Source: Clostridium mobile (GTDB taxonomy: Bacteria; Bacillota; Clostridia; Clostridiales; Clostridiaceae). From it: a DNA stretch of 64,000 nucleotides. The notes beneath the pieces were generated by a model, which did no database searches, had not been told where the DNA came from, and was given only the letters and a program-made list of their open reading frames with translations. The translations under genes were made by a program, and so were the position numbers. Location: NCBI RefSeq assembly GCF_018918285.1, contig NZ_JAHLQF010000004.1, positions 62,001 through 126,000 of the forward strand. Direction: 5' to 3'. Positions 16,963 through 24,853 of the stretch are shown one piece after another. The first letter of the stretch is position 1; every line of letters begins with the position of its first letter.

Positions 16963-18036
16963 TTATTTCTTTACAGAAGGTCCTGTCTTCGGAATATTTT
17001 CTGCTATACTTATATCAGCTTCATATAAAGAACCATCAGCAGTTGAAGAAATTAAGGACATCATAGCTTCCACAAAGGTTCTTGTTAAATATCCTGAAGA
17101 TTTTTGTCCAAGGGATTGCATATTTCCTCTCATTTCAATTAAAACACTTCCTGAACCTGCAATACCATATGAATTTCTAGCTATACCTTCATAAGCTCCG
17201 CCATCATATAAGCTAACTTCTGCAAATCCATACTTCTCTAAATCAGTATAAATAACAGAACACATCTTTTTAGATAATTCTACAGCTTCTGGCTTAGCTT
17301 TTGGATCTGTAGGCCAAAGTATTGAAGTTTTTATCATATTACCATTTTCCTCATTAATGTAAGTTCCTTGATGATGTAAGTCTATTACCCATTCTGGCTT
17401 AATTTCTTTATATGCATTTAATACAGCTACAGCTTCTGGAACTGGATTTGTTGGGTAAGTTTTCCCTCCATCCTTTTTATAGAGAGGACTATCCTCCCAA
17501 TTCTGCCAATGCCATCTGTTCATGTCATAACCAACACCTTCTACTGCATAATTAACCTTAGGAGCTGTTGGGTCTACATTGTATCTATGCTGTACTTCTG
17601 TTCCATCTACATTTACCCTAGGCACAATATAAACGGTTACTTCTTTTAATATGTCCTGAACATTTTTATTCCCTGTAGATAAAAATTTTAGTACTTCTAA
17701 TGCAGCTTCTGTTCCAAGGGGCTCATTTCCATGCTGTTGGGTTATTATCATAACACTCTTAGATCCATTTCCAACCTTAGCTAGGTATATGTCTTTTCCT
17801 TGATTTGACTTCCCAGCTACAGTTAACTCCATAGCTCCCTTTGATGATTTTTCAATTTGTTTTAATGTTTTTGTTAATTCCTCGTAGTTATGTAGGCTGC
17901 TTAAATTTACATTTTGAGTTTCAGTTATCCAAGGTCCATTTGGCTTTAATGGCTTCTCCCCTGCATAAATAGTAGCAGAAGTGGCGAGCACCATTGTTAA
18001 GCCTAGAGCAGTAATTATTGATATTTTCTTCTTCAT
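16963..18036 (-). CDS. Secreted M14 zinc carboxypeptidase
   Basis: A 357-residue exported protein: signal peptide 1-25, then an M14 catalytic domain. Zinc ligands are visible as His102-x-x-Glu105 (QHGNEPLG) and His221 or 222 (IDLHHQG); the general base is Glu301 (VLIEMRG). The substrate-binding Arg motif is VPRVNVDGTE at 138-147, and DMNRWHW replaces the usual DLNR-type motif. A role in trimming extracellular peptides or cell-wall stem peptides is likely. Monocistronic. A second, larger M14 enzyme lies at 47-48.7 kb; the two share the HGNEP zinc motif but little else, so they are not a recent duplicate. Confidence 0.92.
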   Translation of the reverse strand: MKKKISIITALGLTMVLATSATIYAGEKPLKPNGPWITETQNVNLSSLHNYEELTKTLKQIEKSSKGAMELTVAGKSNQGKDIYLAKVGNGSKSVMIITQQHGNEPLGTEAALEVLKFLSTGNKNVQDILKEVTVYIVPRVNVDGTEVQHRYNVDPTAPKVNYAVEGVGYDMNRWHWQNWEDSPLYKKDGGKTYPTNPVPEAVAVLNAYKEIKPEWVIDLHHQGTYINEENGNMIKTSILWPTDPKAKPEAVELSKKMCSVIYTDLEKYGFAEVSLYDGGAYEGIARNSYGIAGSGSVLIEMRGNMQSLGQKSSGYLTRTFVEAMMSLISSTADGSLYEADISIAENIPKTGPSVKK

Positions 18037-18183
18037 AATATTCCTCCTTTTTTAATCATTACTCCTTTATTATAAGTCATAACCAAGTATTATTTTGTCA
18101 AAATCCAGAAATAATTTCCAATTATTTTTTGATATTTTTTCTCTATTTAATATATTATTAAAAACATTACATTTGCATTTTAA

Positions 18184-18211
18184 GACAAATTCTTCCCTCT
18201 TTGTGTTTATA
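18184..18211 (+). promoter_or_regulatory. Promoter-like element shared with the 15.2-kb sigma-like gene
   Basis: GACA (18184-18187), 12 bases, then TTTGTGTTTATA (18200-18211), the same arrangement as at 15210-15237. It lies just before AAGGAGGTGATG and the 39-codon ORF. Confidence 0.5.
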
Positions 18212-18229
18212 TAAGGAGGTGATGAAAAG

Positions 18230-18349
18230 ATGAAGGACAGATCACTCTTTGCCTTTATTTTTCATTCAATCATTACCCATTTTACGGAAATTATGCGTTT
18301 ATATGTTATATATGAAAGTATAATGTATGAAAGGATGGGATTATATTGA
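18230..18349 (+). CDS. 39-residue ORF coupled to the sigma-like gene
   Basis: A short ORF (ATG at 18230, TGA at 18347-18349) with the strongest ribosome binding site of the region, AAGGAGGTGATG, eight bases upstream. The peptide begins MKDRSLFAFIFHS, is hydrophobic with a weakly charged end and matches no family known to me. Its stop codon overlaps the TTG start of the next gene (TTGA), a textbook coupling arrangement. Either it is a real small protein controlling the sigma-like factor, or a leader ORF delivering ribosomes to a weak start. Confidence 0.5.
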   Translation: MKDRSLFAFIFHSIITHFTEIMRLYVIYESIMYERMGLY

Positions 18350-18969
18350 CAATTGAAACTATGGGGGTTAAGAAATTTTTAAGGAAGGTTGAAAAGGCTG
18401 AGAATATATGTGGGAAAATTTTAATCAACACCTTTGAGACTTATATTAAAAGCAAGTATTATAAAAAATGCTATTCTGGTAAAATAAAAAATATTGAGCT
18501 TGAAGACGCCACTCAAAATGTATACGTTTACCTTTGGAGGAGCATACCAAATTTTCAAGGAGATAACCTAAAATGCTTTTATAAATTTTGCTATAGGACC
18601 ATAGATAATTCTTTTAGGCACATGATCACAAAAACTCTAAGAAAATACAAAAATGGTATAACTGTTTTTAGTATCAATGATGAAATATATGAAGGTGTTG
18701 AGCGAATAAATACAATAGAGGATAAAACCAACAATGATCACTATGCTGAAATACTACTTCGCCAAACTATAGAAAATTATTTAGCAGGCAAGCTTCCCCC
18801 AAGACTAAGAAATTACTTATTAGAACTATTAACAAATGAGGATTTTTGCATTAAAGAATTTGCAGTTAAAAATGACATCACCTACGAAACCGCTAGAAAA
18901 TTAAAATATAGGTTGCGAAAAAAATTAGTTTTTATGGAGGGAGAATGGAAGATTAGGGTAGATGAATGA
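18346..18969 (+). CDS. Divergent sigma-70-like factor
   Basis: A 207-residue protein starting at TTG (18346), with AAAGGATGG ten bases upstream. An N-terminal region-2-like segment includes ELEDATQNVYVYLWRSIPNFQGDNLKCFYKFCYRTIDNSFRHM; a C-terminal helix-turn-helix reads CIKEFAVKNDITYETARKLKYRLRKKLV, closely parallel to FAVKNDITYE/YAIKNNISYN in the 15.3-kb protein. The two are therefore distant paralogues. The upstream 39-codon ORF overlaps the start, so translation is coupled. The polysaccharide deacetylase 130 bases downstream has its own promoter and might be a target. Confidence 0.75.
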   Translation: MTIETMGVKKFLRKVEKAENICGKILINTFETYIKSKYYKKCYSGKIKNIELEDATQNVYVYLWRSIPNFQGDNLKCFYKFCYRTIDNSFRHMITKTLRKYKNGITVFSINDEIYEGVERINTIEDKTNNDHYAEILLRQTIENYLAGKLPPRLRNYLLELLTNEDFCIKEFAVKNDITYETARKLKYRLRKKLVFMEGEWKIRVDE

Positions 18970-18983
18970 AAAAATTTATACAC

Positions 18984-18997
18984 ATTTCCATGGAAAT
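18984..18997. promoter_or_regulatory. Perfect palindrome upstream of the deacetylase promoter
   Basis: ATTTCCATGGAAAT, a 14-bp perfect palindrome touching the -35 region of the deacetylase promoter. A candidate operator; the factor is unknown. Confidence 0.45.
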
Positions 18998-18998
18998 T

Positions 18999-19027
18999 AT
19001 GCCATATACTTGTAATAGTGATATAAT
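18999..19027 (+). promoter_or_regulatory. Promoter of the polysaccharide deacetylase gene
   Basis: ATGCCA (18999-19004), 17-base spacer, TATAAT (19022-19027) with TGA directly before it, an extended -10 that makes up for the poor -35. Confidence 0.6.
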
Positions 19028-19030
19028 GAA

Positions 19031-19070
19031 TTAGACAGTACAAGACAGCATAAGACAACAGAAGACATCA
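19031..19070 (+). repeat. Four 10-bp tandem AAGACA repeats in a leader
   Basis: Four consecutive decamers share the core AGACA at the same phase (19033, 19043, 19053 and 19063), the last three as AAGACA. They lie between the -10 and the start codon, so they would be at the 5' end of the deacetylase mRNA. Exact 10-bp spacing puts each copy on one DNA face, or gives regularly spaced RNA sites. Confidence 0.6.
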
Positions 19071-19097
19071 TATTATTACATTAAGGAAGTGAGACCT

Positions 19098-19865
19098 TTG
19101 AAGAAAAGATATAAAGTTTTAATAGCTATATTAATAGCTGTGTTTGTTTTACCTGGATTTTTGAATCCTTCCTATTCAAAAAATCAAAAAGAATTTTCTA
19201 TTCCAGTGTTAATGTATCATTCTATATCTAAAGATGAAAAAGGATTATTTACAGTGCCAAAGGATACTTTTTATGAGCATATGAAATACCTTAAGGATAA
19301 TAATTATAAAACATTAACATTAGATGAGCTATATAGTCATTTAACAAATGAAATACCTTTTTCGGACAAGTCTGTAGTCATAACCTTTGACGATGGGTAC
19401 ACTGATAATTATGAAAATGCCTATCCTATATTAAAAGAATTTGGACTTAAGGCTACTATTTTTACTATAACAGATTATATAGACAATAGTTCATATTTTA
19501 TGAACTCAGACCAATTAAAAGAGTTATCTTTAAATGGAATAGATATAGAAAATCACACCACTGATCATTCGAAATTAGACAAGCTATCAAAAGATGATAG
19601 ATTAGAAAACTTAAAGAAATCAAAAAATACCATTGAAAAATTATTAGATAAAGAAGTTAACTATATAACATACCCCTTTGGAAGATTCAACAAAGAAGTA
19701 ATAGAAGACATAAAAGAAGCAGGATACAAAATGGCCTTAACTACAAAAAGAGGATTTGCAAATATAAGTGATGGATTATATGAATTAAGAAGGGTTTTTA
19801 TAAGTGGCCATATGGGAATAGAAGGGTTTGAAAAAAGAATAATGAATGAATTTGACGAAATGTAA
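19098..19865 (+). CDS. Polysaccharide deacetylase (CE4/NodB family), membrane-anchored
   Basis: A 255-residue enzyme with TTG start (AAGGAA nine bases upstream). Residues 6-24 form an uncleaved or signal-type membrane helix. The NodB domain has the CE4 motifs: TFDDGY with Asp98/Asp99, metal ligands HTTDH (His153, His157), and YPFGRFN as motif 3. Expected to remove acetyl groups from peptidoglycan or another N-acetylated glycan outside the cell, which can give lysozyme resistance. Control looks elaborate: palindrome, extended -10 promoter and four 10-bp repeats in the leader, directly after a sigma-like gene. Confidence 0.92.
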   Translation: MKKRYKVLIAILIAVFVLPGFLNPSYSKNQKEFSIPVLMYHSISKDEKGLFTVPKDTFYEHMKYLKDNNYKTLTLDELYSHLTNEIPFSDKSVVITFDDGYTDNYENAYPILKEFGLKATIFTITDYIDNSSYFMNSDQLKELSLNGIDIENHTTDHSKLDKLSKDDRLENLKKSKNTIEKLLDKEVNYITYPFGRFNKEVIEDIKEAGYKMALTTKRGFANISDGLYELRRVFISGHMGIEGFEKRIMNEFDEM

Positions 19866-19884
19866 ATATTTCTTTTAAAATCAA

Positions 19885-19918
19885 AAAACCACGCTAAGTT
19901 TCTACTTAACGTGGTTTT
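19885..19918 (+). terminator. Terminator after the deacetylase gene
   Basis: 14-bp stem AAAACCACGCTAAG/CTTAACGTGGTTTT with a 6-base loop and one mismatch. Confidence 0.82.
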
Positions 19919-19977
19919 CATCCGTTGTAATTATATATTTTATTTTTTAAATTATGTATTTTTATATGTTATTTTTA

Positions 19978-20429
19978 TCTAATAAATTGAAAGAGGCTTA
20001 GCTAATCCCTAAATAAACATTTTAAAACTCATAGCAAAGTCTTTAGATATTCCATTGTTTAATTTTTTTATAAGTTCAACTGATACTAAAAATCTAATAG
20101 TTAGAGCTGATAAAAGGAAAAGAATAATTTTCCCTGAAAGCAAAGGTTTTTCATATGAACTCTTATCTCCTGATTTATCTGGAGATATTGAATATGGTCT
20201 AATGAAATTAATCCCTGGTTATTGTTATTCAGATGAGCCCATGTGTCATGGCGGAGAAGGGGCCGCTTATGTAATAGAAGGTAAGGTTCGTCTCTATTTA
20301 GCTGAATATGTCTATATACTTAATACAGGTGATAGTATTAGAACTTTCCCTCATATGAACCATAAATGAGAAAATCCCTTTAATGAAAACACAAGCGTTA
20401 TTTTCGCTGTTACACCACCTTCTTTTTAG
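19978..20429 (+). pseudogene. Broken XRE-cupin transcriptional regulator
   Basis: Remnant of an XRE/cupin regulator (normally about 180 residues). In one frame, fragments of the HTH end are readable (IERGLANP, then TAA at 20010-20012, then INILKLIAKSLDIPLFNFF), followed by a near-complete cupin domain (KRIIFPESKGFSYELLSPDL ... MCHGGEGAAYVIEGKVRLYL ... GDSIRTFPHMNHK). A TGA at 20367-20369 replaces the expected Trp of HKW; the frame then continues ENPFNENTSVIFAVTPPSF to a TAG at 20427. Two more stops lie upstream at about 19980-19985. The N-terminal HTH is lost and there is no proper start, so I call it dead. Confidence 0.82.
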
Positions 20430-20462
20430 TTGGTTTGTATTTTATTTTTCATAAAAATAAAG

Positions 20463-20488
20463 CAGAGCATTAATTTGCTCTGTTTTTG
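20463..20488. terminator. Bidirectional terminator next to the VanZ gene
   Basis: CAGAGCA/TGCTCTG stem with a 6-base loop; five T residues follow on the plus strand and T-rich sequence follows on the minus strand, where it ends the VanZ gene. Confidence 0.75.
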
Positions 20489-20495
20489 TACTTGA

Positions 20496-20984
20496 TTATA
20501 TATTTGTATTGTCATTAATAGATGAATGTCCATGCCTTATTTTTTTCCATTTTTTTATTTTGCCTAATCCTATGTACAACAAAATTCCAAAACAAGCTCC
20601 AGCACTATCAATTATTACATCCTTAACTTGGGCTGCCCTGCCGGGTACAAAAATTTGATGCACTTCATCACTTATAGCATAAAGGATACAAATAAGTAAA
20701 GCAAAAATTATACTCTTATATCCCTTTACTCCTCTTCTTTTTAAAAAATTTATAGTTAATACTCCAAGTCCTAAATATATAAAAAAATGAGCATTCTTTC
20801 TTACTATACGATGAAATTTTATTATATTTAATTGTGTATTAGGTCTTATCTTTTCTATGATTTTTATATTGATATTCGTTATCATTCCACTCAATTCACC
20901 AGATTGAACTGCTGGCTGAGATGATAGTTTAAAAATAACTACCATCCAAAAAATAATAGCTATCCATGGTAGAAATTTACGCAT
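20496..20984 (-). CDS. VanZ-family membrane protein
   Basis: A 162-residue protein with four membrane segments (about 5-21, 71-83, 91-107 and 127-143) and the VanZ signature: RKNAHFFIYLGLGVL and SDEVHQIFVPGRAAQVKDVIIDSAGA. The family includes the teicoplanin-resistance accessory VanZ; most members are chromosomal envelope proteins of unclear biochemistry, and no van genes are nearby. TAGGAG precedes the ATG. Monocistronic on the minus strand, downstream of galE. Confidence 0.9.
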   Translation of the reverse strand: MRKFLPWIAIIFWMVVIFKLSSQPAVQSGELSGMITNINIKIIEKIRPNTQLNIIKFHRIVRKNAHFFIYLGLGVLTINFLKRRGVKGYKSIIFALLICILYAISDEVHQIFVPGRAAQVKDVIIDSAGACFGILLYIGLGKIKKWKKIRHGHSSINDNTNI

Positions 20985-21166
20985 TTACTTTACTCCTAAT
21001 CTTGTTACTATTCTCAAATAACAAGTTATATTGTCGCATTGTTAAGTATAGAGTCTAAATATCTAATATAATTTTATCTTTGCTTTGAAATTATAATTTT
21101 CTAGCGAGGTCTGGCCCCTTAGCGAGGCGTAGACGAGCTTACTATTTAGATTATTGAGCTTAATAT

Positions 21167-22204
21167 TTATCTCTCTTTAGTCGCTGCAACTTCAATATCA
21201 GATTCTTTACTTAGTTCACTATATTTCTCAAATATCCAAGCATCCCTACACATCTCTACTATTCCTCGTTTAGCTTTCCAGCCTAATTCTTTCGCAGCCT
21301 TTGAAACATTGGCATAACATTCAGCAATATCCCCTGGTCTACGATTTATAATTTCATAAGGTACTTCAGTAGCATTTGCTTTTTCAAATACCTTAACAAG
21401 CTGTAAAACAGAGGTCCCTTGACCTGTACCTAAATTATATATATGTACACCTTCACTAATGCAATTTAGAGCTGCTACGTGTCCTTCTGCAAGATCCATA
21501 ACATGAATATAATCCCTTACTCCTGTTCCATCCACTGTTGGATAGTCATTTCCGAAAACATATAATTTTTCTAGTTGTCCTTTAGCTACCTTAGTTATAT
21601 AAGGCATTAAATTGTTTGGGGTTCCATTAGGTGCTTCACCAATTAATCCGCTTTCATGAGCCCCTACTGGATTGAAGTATCTGAGGAGTGCTGCAGACAT
21701 ATATGGATTCACTTTAACTATATCTGTTATAATTCTTTCACTCATAGCTTTAGTTTCACCATAAGGATTTGTAGTAGGCAATAATTCCATAGTTTCTTTA
21801 AAAGGTACAACATTATTTCCATATACTGTAGCTGAGGAACTAAAAACAATTTTTTTTACACCATATTTCTGGCACGCCTTGCAAAGAATCATTGTACTTA
21901 TTAAATTGTTATAATAGTACTCAAGAGGTTTTTCTATAGATTCACCTACAGCCTTAAGACCAGCAAAATGAATAATTCCATCTATCTGATGAGTAGCAAA
22001 TATAGTATTTACTGCTATTTCATCGGTAACATCTATTTTGTAAAAAATTATTTTTCCATTTGTTATTTGTTTTATTTTATCTATAGTATCAGCTTTACTG
22101 TTACAAAGATTATCTGCAACAATAACTGTATGCCCTGCTTCAATCAAAGCTACACATGTATGTGAGCCTATATATCCGGCTCCGCCGGTTACTAATATGT
22201 TCAT
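21167..22204 (-). CDS. galE: UDP-glucose 4-epimerase
   Basis: A 345-residue extended SDR enzyme interconverting UDP-glucose and UDP-galactose, feeding galactose to surface polysaccharides. The NAD site is GGAGYIGSH (7-15), with catalytic Ser124 (FSSSATVYG), Tyr148 and Lys152 (NPYGETK), and the GalE-specific ALRYFNPVGAHESG and GTGVRDYIHVMDLAEGH. The C-terminus has a short extra tail (SDIEVAATKER). It lies downstream of the polysaccharide locus but behind a terminator at 22.27 kb, so it probably has its own promoter in the 22205-22265 gap. Confidence 0.96.
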   Translation of the reverse strand: MNILVTGGAGYIGSHTCVALIEAGHTVIVADNLCNSKADTIDKIKQITNGKIIFYKIDVTDEIAVNTIFATHQIDGIIHFAGLKAVGESIEKPLEYYYNNLISTMILCKACQKYGVKKIVFSSSATVYGNNVVPFKETMELLPTTNPYGETKAMSERIITDIVKVNPYMSAALLRYFNPVGAHESGLIGEAPNGTPNNLMPYITKVAKGQLEKLYVFGNDYPTVDGTGVRDYIHVMDLAEGHVAALNCISEGVHIYNLGTGQGTSVLQLVKVFEKANATEVPYEIINRRPGDIAECYANVSKAAKELGWKAKRGIVEMCRDAWIFEKYSELSKESDIEVAATKER

Positions 22205-22267
22205 TCTTTTCCCCTCCTTATATAACCAAACTGTATTATGTATTATTCATTTATTTGTTTTCATAAA

Positions 22268-22291
22268 AACAGTCAGATTTCTCTGACTGCC
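22268..22291 (-). terminator. Terminator of the LicD-to-cytidylyltransferase operon
   Basis: 8-bp stem CAGTCAGA/TCTGACTG with a 4-base loop; on the minus strand five T residues follow. It lies about 100 bases beyond the last gene of the less AT-rich block and before galE. Confidence 0.75.
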
Positions 22292-22391
22292 TATTCTTTT
22301 TTATTCACATTTTGTTCATAATTCCCTGGAGTCTTTACGAAGGAAGACTTTGCCTGATAAAGCTTGCTACTATTCATATGAATCATAGAAA

Positions 22392-23735
22392 TCAGATTTT
22401 CACCACATCAGTACCGTTATAGAAATCTTCAACAATACCTACTATTGCTTCAGACACCTGTTCATCAATATACGAATTACTCTTCCCTGTTTCTATCGAT
22501 TTAATAAATGCAACAATTTCATACCTAATACCTTCTCCATCCAGTTGATAGAAATATCTTTTATTCTGTTCCGGATTTTCATATCGAATCTCAAAATAAT
22601 CTGTTTTCCACCATGGAGCAGGGACGTAGATATATCCTTGTGTGCCGGACACTACAAGTTCTCCCTCTGATTTTACACCTTTTCCAACTTTGACAGATGC
22701 AACTGCATTAGGATAAATAAAATCTATTTTAGTAAATGCATCATACTTTCTCTCTTCCTCTGCTACACATGAAATAATCTGTTTTCTTGCATAATCGATA
22801 CCAAGCAGCTGAAAAATGGGCAACAAAGCTGTTGGTCCCCAAGCACAAAGACTATTCCATGTTATATCCATCTCATTTCTATCTTCAAAGTTGATTTTTC
22901 GCAAGCTTGTACATGTTGCATCAACAGAAACTATTCGACCAATCCGTCCGCTTTTAGCAAGAAGAAGAAGTCGGGAATACGCTGTCGAATATGCTGTCTT
23001 TATTGATTCAATCAAAACACAGTTATTTTCTTTTGCAAGTTGAAACAGCTCCCTACATTGTTCAAAACTCATAGCAATGGGGGATTCACAAAGCACGTGC
23101 TTTCCTTTTTTGAGTGCATTTCGAATTTGATCATAATGCCTATCCGGATGAGAAATTATGTATAATGCATCAACTTGTTCCACTAATTCATCAAAATTTG
23201 GCGTCACACAAGGCAATTGCTTTAGTGCATTCGAAAGATAGCTTAAGTTCTGAGTGCAAATACCAGTAATTTTCACTCCATTCACATAGGTACTTTCTTC
23301 GGCAAATTTATCAAGAACTGTTGATTCTCCAACTAATCCCATACGAATTTCACGCTTTTGTGTGCGAATATCACTGCTGGAAACTCCTTGTGTTCTATCC
23401 AAATAAACGACCTTGCAATACTCGTTCAAGTAGTCAAATTTTCCAACCCAATCAGAGCCAACTGTGAAAATATCAACGTTTAATCTTCTGATATCATCAA
23501 TCTTCTGCCCTTCATATTCCTCGACAATTATTTCATCTGCAATACCGATGGAACGAACAGCTTCGATTCGCTCCATCAATGATTGTTGTACATTGATTTT
23601 CCCACGTGTTTTGTCAAAGTCATCCGCAGTCACACCAACAATTAAATAATCACCTAGCCCCTTTGCTCTTTCCAACAATCTAATATGACCATAGTGTAAC
23701 AAGTCATATGTACCATATGTGATGACTTTCGTCAT
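22392..23735 (-). CDS. Fused cytidylyltransferase / Gfo-Idh-MocA oxidoreductase
   Basis: A 447-residue two-domain protein; start at the ATG six bases after GGAGGTG. Residues 1-128 are a TagD-type nucleotidyltransferase: GTYDLLHYGH (8-17) and the RTQGVSSSDIR motif, as in enzymes making CDP-glycerol. From about 133 a Gfo/Idh/MocA-like oxidoreductase follows (GLVGESTVLDKFAEES, then VLCESPIAMSFEQC where the family usually has EKP). The oxidoreductase motifs are weak, so NAD binding is inferred. Together with the aminotransferase next door it could make a CDP-activated alcohol or amino-alcohol to be transferred by the LicD protein. Its base composition is less AT-rich than in the flanking genes. 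Confidence 0.85.
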   Translation of the reverse strand: MTKVITYGTYDLLHYGHIRLLERAKGLGDYLIVGVTADDFDKTRGKINVQQSLMERIEAVRSIGIADEIIVEEYEGQKIDDIRRLNVDIFTVGSDWVGKFDYLNEYCKVVYLDRTQGVSSSDIRTQKREIRMGLVGESTVLDKFAEESTYVNGVKITGICTQNLSYLSNALKQLPCVTPNFDELVEQVDALYIISHPDRHYDQIRNALKKGKHVLCESPIAMSFEQCRELFQLAKENNCVLIESIKTAYSTAYSRLLLLAKSGRIGRIVSVDATCTSLRKINFEDRNEMDITWNSLCAWGPTALLPIFQLLGIDYARKQIISCVAEEERKYDAFTKIDFIYPNAVASVKVGKGVKSEGELVVSGTQGYIYVPAPWWKTDYFEIRYENPEQNKRYFYQLDGEGIRYEIVAFIKSIETGKSNSYIDEQVSEAIVGIVEDFYNGTDVVKI

Positions 23736-23763
23736 GCTGAACACCTCCACTCATCAAATATAA

Positions 23764-24837
23764 TTACAGCAATCCTCTCCTCTGCATATCCTTCATGGCC
23801 TCAACCAATTTAGTGTTATCGTCCTTAGTAAGCGCACCAATATGACCTACTCGAAACAGTTTATCCGCTAACTCTCCACCATTCGGACATACCCAGATTT
23901 CATATTCATCCTTGAGAATTGTAAAAATATCATATGCAGATGCATTCAATGGTTGCAATGGTGTCACAGCATTCGACATAGATTCTGAAACAATCTCAAA
24001 AGGCATATCCTTGATCTTTTCCCGAAAATCATTTGCAACCATAGCAATCTTATTTATTTCGCTCTCTACACCACCAGCTTCATCTATTTCTTTCAGCCTT
24101 GCATTAATCTGGCGCAGTATACCCACAGCAGGTGTAAAAGGTGTTTGTCCACGTTCTCCATTCTTCAGTGCACTCTTCAAATCAAAGTACATACACTTAG
24201 CAGAATTCTTATTAACTCGATTAACTGCTCTAGGTGAAAGTACAATAACAGAAATTCCTGGTGGGCAAGCTAATGCTTTCTGAGAGCCAGTAATCATCAC
24301 ATCGACATTCAGTGCTTTCATATTAAAAGGATCCGCTAGGAATGAGCTAATTGCATCTACCACTAAAAACAGACTATTACGTTTGCAAAAATCGTTGATC
24401 ATTTCTATATCATAATGAACACCAGTTGAGGTTTCATGGACATTCACAATAAAACCGGTATAGTCTTGACTCTCATACGGCTGAAGCATCTCTGCTGTCA
24501 GTGCTTTACCGGAATCAATCTTAATTTCGGTAAACGGTACACCATGAATCTGGCACAGCTGGACGAAACGATGCCCAAAGCTACCACCGTTCACTATCAA
24601 CACTTTATCATTTTCTGTGAACACGTTCATTACTGTTGCTTCCATAGAAGCCGTACCAGAACCCGTGATAAATACAACTCGTGCATCATCATCAGCCTTT
24701 GCAAATTTCTTTACAAGTTTTTCATTTTCCAACATCACAGCTGAAAATTCTGGTGTTCTAAAATAAGGAACCTGTTCATAGCCAATTGCCCTGACTGCTT
24801 CATTTGACTGAACAGGACCTACTGTAAAATTCTGCAT
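23764..24837 (-). CDS. Class V aminotransferase (AEP/alanine-glyoxylate type)
   Basis: A 357-residue PLP enzyme close to 2-aminoethylphosphonate-pyruvate and alanine-glyoxylate aminotransferases: N-terminal [18 protein letters not shown] (58-67), HETSTG (134-139), Asp161 of VVDAISS and the PLP lysine Lys187 in [11 protein letters not shown]. No PEP mutase or phosphonopyruvate decarboxylase is in the window, so a phosphonate role is not supported. Formation or use of an amino-alcohol precursor for the adjacent cytidylyltransferase is the simplest reading. It starts 16 bases after the Fe-S protein gene, in the same operon. Confidence 0.87.
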   Translation of the reverse strand: MQNFTVGPVQSNEAVRAIGYEQVPYFRTPEFSAVMLENEKLVKKFAKADDDARVVFITGSGTASMEATVMNVFTENDKVLIVNGGSFGHRFVQLCQIHGVPFTEIKIDSGKALTAEMLQPYESQDYTGFIVNVHETSTGVHYDIEMINDFCKRNSLFLVVDAISSFLADPFNMKALNVDVMITGSQKALACPPGISVIVLSPRAVNRVNKNSAKCMYFDLKSALKNGERGQTPFTPAVGILRQINARLKEIDEAGGVESEINKIAMVANDFREKIKDMPFEIVSESMSNAVTPLQPLNASAYDIFTILKDEYEIWVCPNGGELADKLFRVGHIGALTKDDNTKLVEAMKDMQRRGLL

Positions 24838-24853
24838 AGTTATTACCTACCTT

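Noticed and set aside
18288-19004. Shared GGAAATTATGC 11-mer at about 18288 and 18992
   Set aside because: It occurs once inside the 39-codon ORF and once at the deacetylase promoter, at different distances from any -10; two occurrences in AT-rich DNA are too few to call a motif.
20496-20984. Glycopeptide resistance locus
   Set aside because: VanZ-family proteins are common in Firmicutes without resistance; no van ligase, dehydrogenase, dipeptidase or sensor genes are nearby.
23764-24837. Phosphonate biosynthesis gene (PhnW role)
   Set aside because: The aminotransferase fits AEP transaminases, but no PEP mutase, phosphonopyruvate decarboxylase or phosphonatase is present, so a phosphonate pathway is unsupported.
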